The translations under genes were made by a program, and so were the position numbers. Shown here piece after piece: positions 34,150-42,109 of a stretch of 64,000 nt of DNA. The notes below the pieces were generated by a model. The model was not told the origin of the DNA and did not search any database. It worked only from the letters and a program-made list of their open reading frames with translations. The DNA is from Bacteroides fragilis. Its GTDB lineage: Bacteria > Bacteroidota > Bacteroidia > Bacteroidales > Bacteroidaceae. The DNA lies in the NCBI RefSeq assembly GCF_002849695.1, contig NZ_CP018937.1, forward strand, positions 2,294,001 to 2,358,000. The letters run 5' to 3'. The first letter of the stretch is position 1. Each line of letters opens with the position of its first letter.

Positions 34150-34692
34150 TTAGAACAGGTACACCAGATTCACCGCTGCCCGGGTGGGAAGGAAATGCCA
34201 GCCATAATTTTTGGATACAAGGTCGCCACAGCGCTTACACAGGTACTTGTCATGGCCCAGCCATACCGCGCCGGCGCCGATTTCCCACTCAACGTTCCAG
34301 CGCGTACTGAGCTGGTAGGCTTTGCCTATGCTCACGCCCACACCGTAGCCTTCACCTTCATAGCGGTACCTGCTGCCGAAGAGGTTGCCCACACTGTATG
34401 TACCGGCGGTGCCGTGCATGCCGATAAATGGCCCCATATAGCTCTCGAGCAGCCAGTAGCGTACACCCGGAGCGACATATAGGTTACGGAACTGCCGGTT
34501 CTTGCTGAAGCGGAACGGGTTATACTGCACGGGCAGGTGAAGCGACCATTTACGGCCCAGGGTCATGGATGCCTCCAGGTTCAGGTTGGTCGTAGCCAGA
34601 CCCAGGACATTGGTACGCAGGGAATAGGACTGGGCCGATACCCCTAAGGCAAAGGCAAGCAGGCTTCCCAAAAGAAATGATCTCTTTTTCAT
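34150..34692 (-). CDS. DUF3575-type outer-membrane beta-barrel protein
   Basis: The product is 180 aa with a signal peptide (about 1-21, GVSAQ). It contains alternating beta-strands with SLRTNVLGLATTNLNLEASM and YGWHFLPTRAAVNLVYLF (terminal aromatic). This is the small barrel that regularly opens Bacteroides fimbrial operons ahead of the DUF3868 gene. It probably anchors or exports pilus parts. Confidence 0.85.
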   Translation of the reverse strand: MKKRSFLLGSLLAFALGVSAQSYSLRTNVLGLATTNLNLEASMTLGRKWSLHLPVQYNPFRFSKNRQFRNLYVAPGVRYWLLESYMGPFIGMHGTAGTYSVGNLFGSRYRYEGEGYGVGVSIGKAYQLSTRWNVEWEIGAGAVWLGHDKYLCKRCGDLVSKNYGWHFLPTRAAVNLVYLF

Positions 34693-34982
34693 GCCGGCTG
34701 TTCCTCCTTTTGCTTAATGACAGTCACTTCCCAGGCTGTCAGCGTATTGAACCAGCGGTTCTCCCACTGGCGGGCGGAGATGTCAAACCGTACGTGTACG
34801 GTCATACCTACCTCGACGGCGTACCGCTCGATGTTGGCGTTCATCAGCTGCAGGCATACGCTCTGCGGTTTGCTCTCTTCTGTCTCCAGAACGAATTCCC
34901 GGCTTTTCCATTCATTGCCGGTAGTCTTGCCGATCCCGTCCTTGACGGGAAGTACGGCGATGATTTTTCCTCGTATTTCCAT
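34689..34982 (-). CDS. DUF3127-type OB-fold-like protein
   Basis: The product is 97 aa from ATG 34982 (MEIRGKIIAVLPVKDG), preferred over a longer frame without family likeness. The spacing of GNEWKSREFVLETEE, MTVHVRFDISARQW and FNTLTAWEV matches DUF3127, a small family predicted to bind single-stranded nucleic acid. It overlaps the DUF3575 gene start by four bases. Inference: a DNA-handling protein at the border between the replication and pilus parts. Confidence 0.8.
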   Translation of the reverse strand: MEIRGKIIAVLPVKDGIGKTTGNEWKSREFVLETEESKPQSVCLQLMNANIERYAVEVGMTVHVRFDISARQWENRWFNTLTAWEVTVIKQKEEQPA

Positions 34983-35192
34983 TTTTATCAATATTGGGTT
35001 TTTAATGGTCTGTTTATTTTCGCACTCCCTCCGGCAGGCTGTCACAGCTTACCGCAGGGCTGCGAAAAGGAAAGGATACACCCTGACTGTTTTATTTGAG
35101 ATGAAAGAATGAATGTGTCACTTTAAACAGGGGTATCCTGATTCTATATATTACTGGTCTTTAGATCGCTGTTTTATATTTGGCCGGCACGC

Positions 35193-35708
35193 CTATTCTT
35201 TCCATACGGCCAGAAAACGCCTGTACCGTTCCCGGGCCCTGGCTTCGTCGATAACCTCCATTTCTATAACCTTGCAACCCTCTGACCTTTCTCCGGTCTC
35301 TTTATGAAAGGAACCGCAGGAAATTGGGATGCTTAGCGGGTAGAAATAGGTTTCGAAGCTCTCCTGCCTGTTCAGGAACCGGTCGGATAATAATACATAT
35401 TCAATGAGATTCTCTTTACCGTGCATGACCTTCCCGAATTGCCCGATTATCAGCTTGTCGGGAGAATATGGAATGTAGTCGGCCTTTCCGGCTTCTTCAT
35501 TTAGTTCGGCATACAGGTCAGCCTTAAGATCATCCGGCGGAAGATCCTCTTTTTTATCAGGCATGACCGCACCTGTCCTGTCCCCGATTGGCTTGCCTAT
35601 CGCTGTCGCGGGGTTTCTTCGGGTTCTTATCCGTGTATATATAATGTAGGGCAGAACGACAGTTAAACCGCCTATGCAGCCACAAATGATGGTTTCTATG
35701 ATATTCAT
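35193..35708 (-). CDS. hypothetical membrane-anchored protein
   Basis: The product is 171 aa with one N-terminal helix (about 4-23), a basic stop-transfer (RIRTRR) and a cytosolic domain rich in acidic residues, ending RERYRRFLAVWKE. No family was recognised. The 210-bp gap downstream to the DUF3127 gene holds nothing that I can name. Confidence 0.6.
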   Translation of the reverse strand: MNIIETIICGCIGGLTVVLPYIIYTRIRTRRNPATAIGKPIGDRTGAVMPDKKEDLPPDDLKADLYAELNEEAGKADYIPYSPDKLIIGQFGKVMHGKENLIEYVLLSDRFLNRQESFETYFYPLSIPISCGSFHKETGERSEGCKVIEMEVIDEARARERYRRFLAVWKE

Positions 35709-35750
35709 CTTTTTATTTATTAATTAACTTCATGTATGTAATTTATAATC

Positions 35751-35868
35751 TATATTTGTATCCTAATATTTAATGTTTTTGTCAGCTTGGTCTGGGAAGA
35801 TAAAGCTATGTATTGTTTGTTTTGTTTGTGTAGTCTCCGGTTGTTAAGCGTAATGGCCGGAGATTTTT
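35751..35868 (+). ncRNA. candidate small RNA with own promoter box and terminator
   Basis: On the + strand a -7 box TATATTTG (35751-35758) is followed about 76 bases later by a perfect 7-bp hairpin, tctccgg (35834-35840) with ccggaga (35857-35863), and a T-run. No ORF lies between. A transcript of about 100 nt from near 35765 is predicted, antisense in direction to the tra genes. No convincing -33 box was found, so the promoter is only half supported. Confidence 0.4.
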
Positions 35869-35880
35869 CTGTGTTTATTT

Positions 35881-36003
35881 TATTCATATTTTTCACATTC
35901 ATATTTTGCTTCTCTGATTTCTTTTTCATATCAGGAACACCAATAGTAGGGCTGATATAAATCCGGTGAACTTACACGTATCACATAAATGGATTTGAAT
36001 CAT
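35881..36003 (-). pseudogene. decayed copy of the 46-aa Cys-rich ORF at 41081-41221
   Basis: It starts MIQIHLCDTCKF, close to MTQIHLCEMCKY of the intact copy. A deletion then shifts the frame; the shifted frame resumes as QPYYWCS and hits TGA where the intact copy has TGG. The decay shows that this small gene family has been duplicated inside the element. Confidence 0.6.
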
Positions 36004-36009
36004 TCCTTA

Positions 36010-36297
36010 TCAGTTTCTATCCTTGGTACAAAGCAGGTATGTGCCATAAACGAAAGGAAAACATATACTCAGTAAGAGGAGTATCCGGCTTCCTATGGAA
36101 GGGGTGGAGGACAGGAACTCCGCTCTTGCGGCGAGTCCGCAAAGGTGTGCTGTCCCATGTATCCAAAAAAATATTCCCAAGAATTTACGGCTCATAATCA
36201 TCTTATAAAAGAGGCTGTTCCCCTTCTTCCGGGGGATGCCCTTGTTTTTGTCACAATCTTGTTCCTTCATTTTTTCAATCATTGTTTTTTCAATCAT
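36010..36297 (-). CDS. hypothetical small membrane protein
   Basis: The product is 95 aa. The N-terminal 30 residues are highly charged (Lys/Glu); one helix lies near 37-55 and another near 67-88. No family was recognised. Its start overlaps the end of the next upstream gene by eight bases, so it belongs to a chain of coupled small genes (37.5 to 36.0 kb). Confidence 0.6.
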   Translation of the reverse strand: MIEKTMIEKMKEQDCDKNKGIPRKKGNSLFYKMIMSRKFLGIFFWIHGTAHLCGLAARAEFLSSTPSIGSRILLLLSICFPFVYGTYLLCTKDRN

Positions 36298-36577
36298 TTG
36301 TTTTTTCTTTCCGGGGGAAACGGAGATATTTTCTCAGGATATAACCGCAGTTCTTTGACAGGCGCAGGCGGAAGGTCTCCTCACAGGGGAGTACCTCCAG
36401 TGTTACCACTACGGGTGAGTCCTGCCAGGTGATCTTGGGGAATACCTCCCGGAGTGCCCCTTGGGAAACCTGCAGGGCTTCCTCCCCGTTCCAGATCCCC
36501 GCATCCCTTTCGGGCTTGTAGGTAAAAAGGTGCCCCGTGCCGGCATAGTCCACGGCATACCAGTATGTGCCCTTCAT
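36290..36577 (-). CDS. hypothetical protein, 95 aa
   Basis: A soluble protein with no signal. It starts MKGTYWYAVDYAGTGHLFTY and is beta-rich with a basic C-terminus. Not recognised. It overlaps both neighbours by a few bases (36290-36297 and 36574-36577), which supports translation from this start. Confidence 0.6.
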   Translation of the reverse strand: MKGTYWYAVDYAGTGHLFTYKPERDAGIWNGEEALQVSQGALREVFPKITWQDSPVVVTLEVLPCEETFRLRLSKNCGYILRKYLRFPRKEKTND

Positions 36578-36921
36578 TCTTTACCTCCTGTCTTTTCCCC
36601 GAGAAAGAAACCGGTTCCTTCTCCCAGAAGGTTTCTTACTTTCGTAATCGAAATAATACATACCAGGTTATCCGGCTTGCCTTTCACGTGGATGGTCCAT
36701 TGGATGCTCTCCCGGCCGCTTGCCGCATCCAGATGCAGGGGTTGTGTACGCGGATACTTGGCGTCAAGCTCCCCGATCCGGCAGTGGAGTTCCTCTTTCA
36801 GGTCATCCAGAACCTCCCTGTTCTTTATCAGGCTGTCCTTAAGCTTCAGGACATATTCCTGGAGCTCGCTTCCCTTCCGGTTCACCGATGCGTATGTCTG
36901 TATGTAATGTATGAAATACAT
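36574..36921 (-). CDS. hypothetical coiled-coil protein, 115 aa
   Basis: Residues about 15-50 have the heptad spacing of a coiled coil (ELQEYVLKLKDSLIKNREVL). The second half is mixed. Not recognised. It sits seven bases downstream of the two-helix membrane protein gene and may form a complex with it. Confidence 0.6.
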   Translation of the reverse strand: MYFIHYIQTYASVNRKGSELQEYVLKLKDSLIKNREVLDDLKEELHCRIGELDAKYPRTQPLHLDAASGRESIQWTIHVKGKPDNLVCIISITKVRNLLGEGTGFFLGEKTGGKE

Positions 36922-36928
36922 ATGGCTG

Positions 36929-37543
36929 TTATTTAATGGGTTCCTGTCTTTTATCCTGTATCTCCATTCTCCGCGTGATACGTCTACGGCTTATATATCT
37001 CAGACAGACCGTCAGTAAGGCCAAGGCTGCGATTACCGTAAGTCCGGCCGGCACAAGAGGGGAGCGTGCCAGGTTAAACGCGAAGGGTACCGTCGATATC
37101 CCGAAAGCCGAAAAGAGGGAAACTGCAAACAGAAGCGTCCAGAAGACGGAATTCACGAGTCTTTCCTTTTGGATCATTCCCTCTATGGAACTGTCCCGGA
37201 GATACTTTCCGGCAGGCAGTGTTTCCTCAAAGAGGATGGACTGGTTGTAGCTGCACCGCAGCTCTCCTCCTGAGACTGTCTTGAAAAAGCACTCTGCACT
37301 TTCCACAAAAGGGGTATCTTCATCTTCATTATAGGAGATATGAAATGTAACCGCTACGTTCCGTAACTCCTGGTTCATTCGGGAGATTGTATCGGAGCAC
37401 TCCCGGCTTTTGGCTTCCAGAAAAGAGCGGAAGTCGGGGGTTGACAAGGCATACTTCCAGATACGCCGGCTTACTTTCCGGGAGAACCTGTAGTCTTCGT
37501 CGCAGTATGTGTAAATGGTCTGTATGTTATATGTAATTTCCAT
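36929..37543 (-). CDS. hypothetical two-helix membrane protein
   Basis: The product is 204 aa. A soluble N-terminal domain (1-125) starts MEITYNIQTIYTYCDEDYRF and includes a positive segment. Two hydrophobic helices follow (about 131-153 and 158-180) and then a basic tail RRRITRRMEIQ. No family was recognised. Confidence 0.6.
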   Translation of the reverse strand: MEITYNIQTIYTYCDEDYRFSRKVSRRIWKYALSTPDFRSFLEAKSRECSDTISRMNQELRNVAVTFHISYNEDEDTPFVESAECFFKTVSGGELRCSYNQSILFEETLPAGKYLRDSSIEGMIQKERLVNSVFWTLLFAVSLFSAFGISTVPFAFNLARSPLVPAGLTVIAALALLTVCLRYISRRRITRRMEIQDKRQEPIK

Positions 37544-37561
37544 TCCTGTTCACTTGATGCA

Positions 37562-37678
37562 TTATTCTATTTCTTCGCCCCATAATTCCACGTCAGTGGG
37601 GGCATGTCTGATTTGGTATCCCATCCATAAGATGACCGGGATATACAGGACGATAAGCGGTATTCATACTGTCATCAT
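37562..37678 (-). pseudogene. 38-codon membrane-protein ORF with an internal TGA
   Basis: The ATG at 37678 overlaps the stop of the DUF2786 gene and has a GGAGGAA ribosome site six to twelve bases upstream. It reads MMTV, then TGA, then in the same frame IPLIVLYIPVILWMGYQIRH and a tail ending ELWGEEIE before TAA. TGA differs by one base from TGG (Trp), which would restore a one-helix protein. The well-placed start suggests a recently inactivated gene. Confidence 0.5.
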
Positions 37679-38403
37679 ACATTTCCTCCGTTTATTTGCC
37701 GGTGCAGGCTGATACTCCGTCCGTCATCCATTCCGGAGTGGTAAGCCGAATAGTCCGTCTTTGTCTTTCTGGGCTGTACTTTGGCACTGCACGTCCCGAT
37801 TGTTTCCAGGTATCTCTCGATAAGAGCGTTATGGCAATGCACCAGAGCGGTTTCACGCACTTCTTCCGCCGAAGTGCTTCGCATCGCTTCAAACCGGTCT
37901 CTTAGTCCCGGTGTCACGCCTTCGAGGTACGAACGTATATACTTCTTCCTGTACTTCTCGGTACGGTAATATCCCCGTTTGATCGATACATATTCCATGT
38001 GCCTTTTATCTGCCAGCCGGCGGAAAGTGGTGCGTAGATAATCATACAGCACGGTTACGGCTGCAATATTCTCCTGCGTACCCACAATCAGCATGTCGGT
38101 GGTTCCCCGGTAACGGAGCATCCGGCAGTAATTGTATTCGCACAATACGCGCAGCAGGTCACGCTTCCAGTAGTTGCCGAAGCTGTCCTTATAACTGATC
38201 GCTCCGGATTCCCTGATTTCAAACACCGTCTCCGGCCGCTTTTCGTTCACGTCAAGCAGGGAAAGGTTATATTCCTTCAGAAGCCGGTTCACATGGGTGG
38301 CGGCAGCTTTGGCCTCGCCTTCCGAGGTGGTCGATTCCTTCAGGCGTATCAGTTTCCGGATACGTTCCAGGATCTTGTCCGGTATGTCATTTTCCTGTTT
38401 CAT
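37675..38403 (-). CDS. DUF2786-type protein
   Basis: The product is 242 aa from ATG 38403. The N-terminal helices ILERIRKLIRLKESTTSEGE and AKAAATHVNRLLKEYNL are the DUF2786 signature; the remaining basic region with KDSFGNYWKRDLLRVLCEYN fits its usual partner domain. The biochemical function of this family is not established. It is encoded after the primase-like gene, among DNA-handling genes. Confidence 0.82.
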   Translation of the reverse strand: MKQENDIPDKILERIRKLIRLKESTTSEGEAKAAATHVNRLLKEYNLSLLDVNEKRPETVFEIRESGAISYKDSFGNYWKRDLLRVLCEYNYCRMLRYRGTTDMLIVGTQENIAAVTVLYDYLRTTFRRLADKRHMEYVSIKRGYYRTEKYRKKYIRSYLEGVTPGLRDRFEAMRSTSAEEVRETALVHCHNALIERYLETIGTCSAKVQPRKTKTDYSAYHSGMDDGRSISLHRQINGGNV

Positions 38404-38461
38404 TATTGTTTTGTTATCGGTTCGTAAATCCGGCCGGTTAAATGTTCCGTTTGCCGGCTCT

Positions 38462-39361
38462 TCACATTTCCCGCCCGCTTGCCGGGCACTTGATTTTCTG
38501 CAAAAACTCGTTGAAGTCATTGCATGACGGATACAGGCGTTCCGCCTCGTTCACCAATACCGTGTCCTTGGGAAGGAAATGCCGCATCTTTCTCAGGGCC
38601 TCGCGCCCCGGAGCGTCGTTATCCAGGAAAGCGTGTACCTTTTCATACCTTGAAAGAAAATCCTTTGACCGCTCAACGATGGAGGTGGAATTCAGGACGC
38701 ACAGGTCCAACTGTCCCAGTGCCGGCATCTGGGGATGATCCTTCGCGTATTGCTTGAAACTCAGCAGGTCGAAGAACCCCTCAAAAACGGCACAGGACCT
38801 GTTGCCTGCGGCCAGGCCGGTAATGTCCTTGGCAGTGGCACATCCCTTGAACATGCTGTTACGCAGTTCGAAACCTCCGTGGTCGTTGGCGAAGCCCAGC
38901 GCATATTTCTCGCGGGGATTCTTCTCGAAGCAGTAATGCACCTCCACGCAGTGCTCACGGACGATATCCGCGTCGATGCCCCGTGAAGCGGCATAGTCAA
39001 GCAGGTGCCCGTTTTCCACCGGAATGATTTTCAGGAGAGTCATCCCGGAGGCTTTCTGTACCGGTACCGGCCTTGGCTGCGGAATCATGCCGGAGGAAAA
39101 GCCCAGTTCTTCGATCTCTTTCATTGCCTGTGGGAAAGAGCAGTTCTGGATGCGCATGACCAGATCCACAACCCTGCCGTGGCTGCTGTCTCCGAAGTCA
39201 TACCAGCGGTTCTCGTTCCTGAAAACCTTGAAGCTCGGAGAGCTATCGCAGCGGAAAGGGGAGCGGTACATGTCATATCCTCCATACCGCCGGGAAGGTT
39301 CGTAACCGTAGCGGGAAAGAATATCTTCCAAGGGGATTGAATTGGCTTCCTGTGATGTCAT
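38462..39361 (-). CDS. primase-like protein with CHC2-type N-terminus and TOPRIM domain
   Basis: The product is 299 aa. The N-terminus (residues 10-75) follows the DnaG zinc-finger domain (DMYRSPFRCDSSPSFKVF, WYDFGDSSHGRVVDLV), but the usual Cys/His zinc ligands are largely missing. The TOPRIM domain is intact: CAVFEGFFDLLSF (catalytic Glu) and VHAFLDNDAPGREAL (Asp pair). It lacks the helicase-interacting C-terminus of DnaG. It likely primes the element's own DNA synthesis after transfer or during replication. Confidence 0.88.
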   Translation of the reverse strand: MTSQEANSIPLEDILSRYGYEPSRRYGGYDMYRSPFRCDSSPSFKVFRNENRWYDFGDSSHGRVVDLVMRIQNCSFPQAMKEIEELGFSSGMIPQPRPVPVQKASGMTLLKIIPVENGHLLDYAASRGIDADIVREHCVEVHYCFEKNPREKYALGFANDHGGFELRNSMFKGCATAKDITGLAAGNRSCAVFEGFFDLLSFKQYAKDHPQMPALGQLDLCVLNSTSIVERSKDFLSRYEKVHAFLDNDAPGREALRKMRHFLPKDTVLVNEAERLYPSCNDFNEFLQKIKCPASGREM

Positions 39362-39404
39362 GGCTTATATTTCGTTAAGTTTCAACCAGTTTAAATTCAG
39401 ATGT

Positions 39405-40514
39405 TTATGCCGGTACAGCCCTCCGCATCCGACTCAGGAGGAACATGGTGGGGCTTTTGATCTTTTTGTTTCCCCAGGTCTCCTTCAGGGCTGTATCCAG
39501 TACCAAGGGTGCAACGGAGGCAAGCTGGAGGATTTCCTGCTGGTCCTTCACCGGAACGCCCAGGAGCTCGAGGGTTTTACGCCGGGTGCGCAGGATCTCC
39601 TCCTGTTGCCTGGCACGTTCTTCAGTTCCGTGTTCGGCATTATACTTGGCTATATAGTTCTTAATCAGGGGATACAGGTAATTTTCCTTGGTCAGTTGGA
39701 AATTGCTTTGCTCCATGTCAGAGATCGCCTTTTCGATAGGGAAATCCGGATAACGGCTTTTCAGGAGCCGTACCCATTGAATGATGTTGGAATCCACGCC
39801 CAGATATTGGAGCTTCCCTGAAAGAGAATTTCTCTCCTCCTCCCTCTCCGGAGTGTAGCCGGACTCTCCGGAGGGGTTTGGGGAGGATATATTTTCTTTT
39901 CTTTTATTTTGTGGTCTATTTTCGCGAATTATTCCCGATTCTTCGCGAACTACCCCGGCGGCGCTTTCCGGTTCTTGCAGCCTGCGTTTAAAATCCGCAA
40001 TGGCTTGCATCAGTTCCGTATCCTTCTCTTTTTCGCCACTCCGCGCGGGTTCCGCAACAGGTGCTGTATGGGTGGCGGGACAGGGAGCGGCAACCTGCGG
40101 GGAAGAGGTGACGGCCGGGGCAGCCGCGTTCAAAAGCAGGTAGTCATCCGCGATGGAAGGCTTGCGGTGGATCGACTTGCAGATGCCCATATACCTGTTC
40201 TGTATCTCCTCGCTGGTGAGGACCTGGCGGCTCCGCCAAAGTCCTTTGTCGAAAAGCCCCAGCTCGGCGCAATAGTCGACAATACCCGCGATGCGTTGCT
40301 CGTCCATGCGGGAATAGTCCGAGACGTCGAACAGGCCGTCGGAGTCCATGATCATGTAATAGCCTTCCACGCGGTGGATCTCGTTCACGATGAAATGGAA
40401 CACGGCCCAGCCCTCCATCCCGAATTTATTTTTGAGTCTCTTGACTTTGGGGTCATAAAAATGATCGGTATCGAACCCGTAATAGGTGAAACCTTTTTTA
40501 GCTGTTCTTGGCAT
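39405..40514 (-). CDS. replication protein with DUF4373 (Lin1244/Lin1753-type) N-terminal domain
   Basis: The product is 369 aa. The N-terminal 110 residues (GFTYYGFDTDHFYDPKVKRL, EGWAVFHFIVNEIHRVEGYY) match the winged-helix replisome-organiser domain found in phage- and element-encoded initiators. A long polar linker (about 130-230) leads to a C-terminal DnaD-like helical part (about 240-330). It probably binds an origin and recruits the host helicase. A truncated paralogue follows upstream at 40553. Confidence 0.8.
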   Translation of the reverse strand: MPRTAKKGFTYYGFDTDHFYDPKVKRLKNKFGMEGWAVFHFIVNEIHRVEGYYMIMDSDGLFDVSDYSRMDEQRIAGIVDYCAELGLFDKGLWRSRQVLTSEEIQNRYMGICKSIHRKPSIADDYLLLNAAAPAVTSSPQVAAPCPATHTAPVAEPARSGEKEKDTELMQAIADFKRRLQEPESAAGVVREESGIIRENRPQNKRKENISSPNPSGESGYTPEREEERNSLSGKLQYLGVDSNIIQWVRLLKSRYPDFPIEKAISDMEQSNFQLTKENYLYPLIKNYIAKYNAEHGTEERARQQEEILRTRRKTLELLGVPVKDQQEILQLASVAPLVLDTALKETWGNKKIKSPTMFLLSRMRRAVPA

Positions 40515-40552
40515 AAACTTATGTATTTATTAGTGGATAATAACCTTATGAA

Positions 40553-40981
40553 TCAACTGGCCGAAAGAGCGAACTCCTCTTGGATGTAGCCCATGCCGCA
40601 TAACTTGAGGTAGTCCTGCTGGATGGCGGCAGAAGTCAGTACTCCGTGCTTCCTGTACAGTTCGTCATTGAACAGGCCGACCTGTACGCAACCGTCCACG
40701 ATCCGGGTAATGTCTTCCAAAGAGGCATTCCAGTAAGAGGCAACCGCACGCGCGGTCTCCTCACACCAGGGAAGGAAATACTCCCCCTTGTAGAGGGCCT
40801 CACTCACCAGATAACGGTAGATGCTGTAGCCACCGAATCCGTAATTACGAGTCAGTCTCCTGACTTTCATATCAGAAAATTGCGAAGTGCTGATCTCATA
40901 AGAGGGACGGACTTCGCACCCATGCCGCTGTGCATGTCCCGAAAGAGAGCGGCAGGTACCGGTTTGACGTTGGGTATTCAT
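40553..40981 (-). CDS. short DUF4373-type paralogue
   Basis: The product is 142 aa from ATG 40981 (MNTQRQTGTCRS). It keeps only the N-terminal domain of the neighbouring initiator: FSDMKVRRLTRNYGFGGYSI parallels DPKVKRLKNKFGMEGWAV, and GVLTSAAIQQDYLKLC parallels the end of that domain. With no C-terminal part it could act as a regulator or competitor of the full-length protein, or be a leftover of duplication. Confidence 0.7.
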   Translation of the reverse strand: MNTQRQTGTCRSLSGHAQRHGCEVRPSYEISTSQFSDMKVRRLTRNYGFGGYSIYRYLVSEALYKGEYFLPWCEETARAVASYWNASLEDITRIVDGCVQVGLFNDELYRKHGVLTSAAIQQDYLKLCGMGYIQEEFALSAS

Positions 40982-41080
40982 ATATTTAGTTTTAATTATT
41001 GTTTCTCTCCATGAAATAAGAGGATAGCCCTCTGTATTTTCAATAGCCATTCAGGGAGGCTGATCCGGTATGTGGTTCTT

Positions 41081-41221
41081 TCATGAATCACTCTTTTTAT
41101 CACATTTATTAATCGGTATCCTCACTTCTTTCCCATACCACGAACACCAATAGTAAGGCTGAAACAGATTAGGCGGATGTGTACAATACTTACACATCTC
41201 ACATAAATGGATCTGAGTCAT
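41081..41221 (-). CDS. 46-aa Cys-rich (zinc-ribbon-like) protein
   Basis: ATG 41221 to TGA 41081. It starts MTQIHLCEMCKYC, continues with QPYYWCSWYGKE and ends with a Cys near residue 40. The five Cys residues (7, 10, 13, 26, 40) suggest a metal site. A decayed copy lies at 35881-36003, showing the protein was under selection at some time. Function unknown. Confidence 0.55.
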   Translation of the reverse strand: MTQIHLCEMCKYCTHPPNLFQPYYWCSWYGKEVRIPINKCDKKSDS

Positions 41222-41231
41222 TTCTATTCGG

Positions 41232-41405
41232 TTAGGAATTAAGTTTTGATAAAATAAAATCAGCTAATTCTTGCGTCTCTTTTTCGGTTTCTTGTTCTTG
41301 AACTTGACAAATGAACCTCTTTATATTAAAGAACTGGCCATCAGATGAACCTTCAATGATATAAGTGCCTTTACGGTCTGTCGTTTTTACAAATTTTGTT
41401 TTCAT
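41232..41405 (-). CDS. hypothetical small protein, 57 aa
   Basis: From ATG 41405 (MKTKFVKTTDRKGTYIIEGS); a slightly longer start at 41426 overlaps the previous gene. It has a beta-hairpin-like front and a helical acidic back (EQETEKETQELADFILSKL). Not recognised. It is part of an AT-rich cluster (41.1-42.5 kb) of small genes in one direction. Confidence 0.5.
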   Translation of the reverse strand: MKTKFVKTTDRKGTYIIEGSSDGQFFNIKRFICQVQEQETEKETQELADFILSKLNS

Positions 41406-41422
41406 TTCTTTATTGTTTTGAA

Positions 41423-41644
41423 TCAAACAAAAACATGAATTATTTCACCATGAGTATCTTTCATGATTTTACAGGGACACGTACCTTGACGGTAATGTAA
41501 ACATGTTGTATTACATTCTTTGGTGCATACATGACCAATGACCGTAAACGGGACATCACTATCTATCAGTCCTCCTAATTCATCATTATCATTCATAACG
41601 AATATTTCACCACGAATTTCAATTGCTAAATATTTCCGTTTCAT
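41423..41644 (-). CDS. hypothetical Cys-rich small protein, 73 aa
   Basis: A beta-rich first half (KYLAIEIRGEIFVMND) is followed by a Cys cluster, VCTKECNTTCLHYRQGTCPC, which could hold zinc or another metal. Not recognised. Downstream of the 140-aa Cys-containing protein gene by 14 bases. Confidence 0.5.
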   Translation of the reverse strand: MKRKYLAIEIRGEIFVMNDNDELGGLIDSDVPFTVIGHVCTKECNTTCLHYRQGTCPCKIMKDTHGEIIHVFV

Positions 41645-41658
41645 TTCCTGTTCTGTTA

Positions 41659-42081
41659 TTAGCTATTCATTGTTTTCCATTTCATTGCCACTTTCTGCAT
41701 TTCATCAAGTATCCCTTCTGAAAATGCATGCCAATCTTCTTTATAAGTTTTAGTACAAAACAGTGGAACCGGGGAATCATTCAAATAAAAATCAATCCAT
41801 GAATACCCCTTTACGCTATCATAATTGCTTCTTCTATATCTAAGTATAGGACGAAGTTCTCCTGATAGATAAGATTTTTTGTCCTTATCCAAAGCTTCTA
41901 TTAATAGTTCTTTCCTTTTGTTCATTTCTATTCGATTATCTTCGTTTTTTATTTCTTGATATGCGAGGCAGTAATCGAGTAGATTTTCATAAGGATCTTC
42001 AATATCAACATCTACCCCAAAGCATTCTGTCAATTTAGCACAATTTCCACAACAAGGTTCTTCTACATCTTCATATTCCAT
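41659..42081 (-). CDS. hypothetical protein, 140 aa, with N-terminal Cys motif
   Basis: It starts with an acidic lead and EPCCGNCAKLTECFG, a four-Cys cluster, followed by CLAYQ. The remainder is helical and then beta-rich, ending in a DEMQKVAMKWKTMNS helix. Not recognised. Third of the Cys-bearing small proteins in this cluster. Confidence 0.5.
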   Translation of the reverse strand: MEYEDVEEPCCGNCAKLTECFGVDVDIEDPYENLLDYCLAYQEIKNEDNRIEMNKRKELLIEALDKDKKSYLSGELRPILRYRRSNYDSVKGYSWIDFYLNDSPVPLFCTKTYKEDWHAFSEGILDEMQKVAMKWKTMNS

Positions 42082-42109
42082 AGTGTACTCCTTTCTATCT
42101 GGTTATTCG

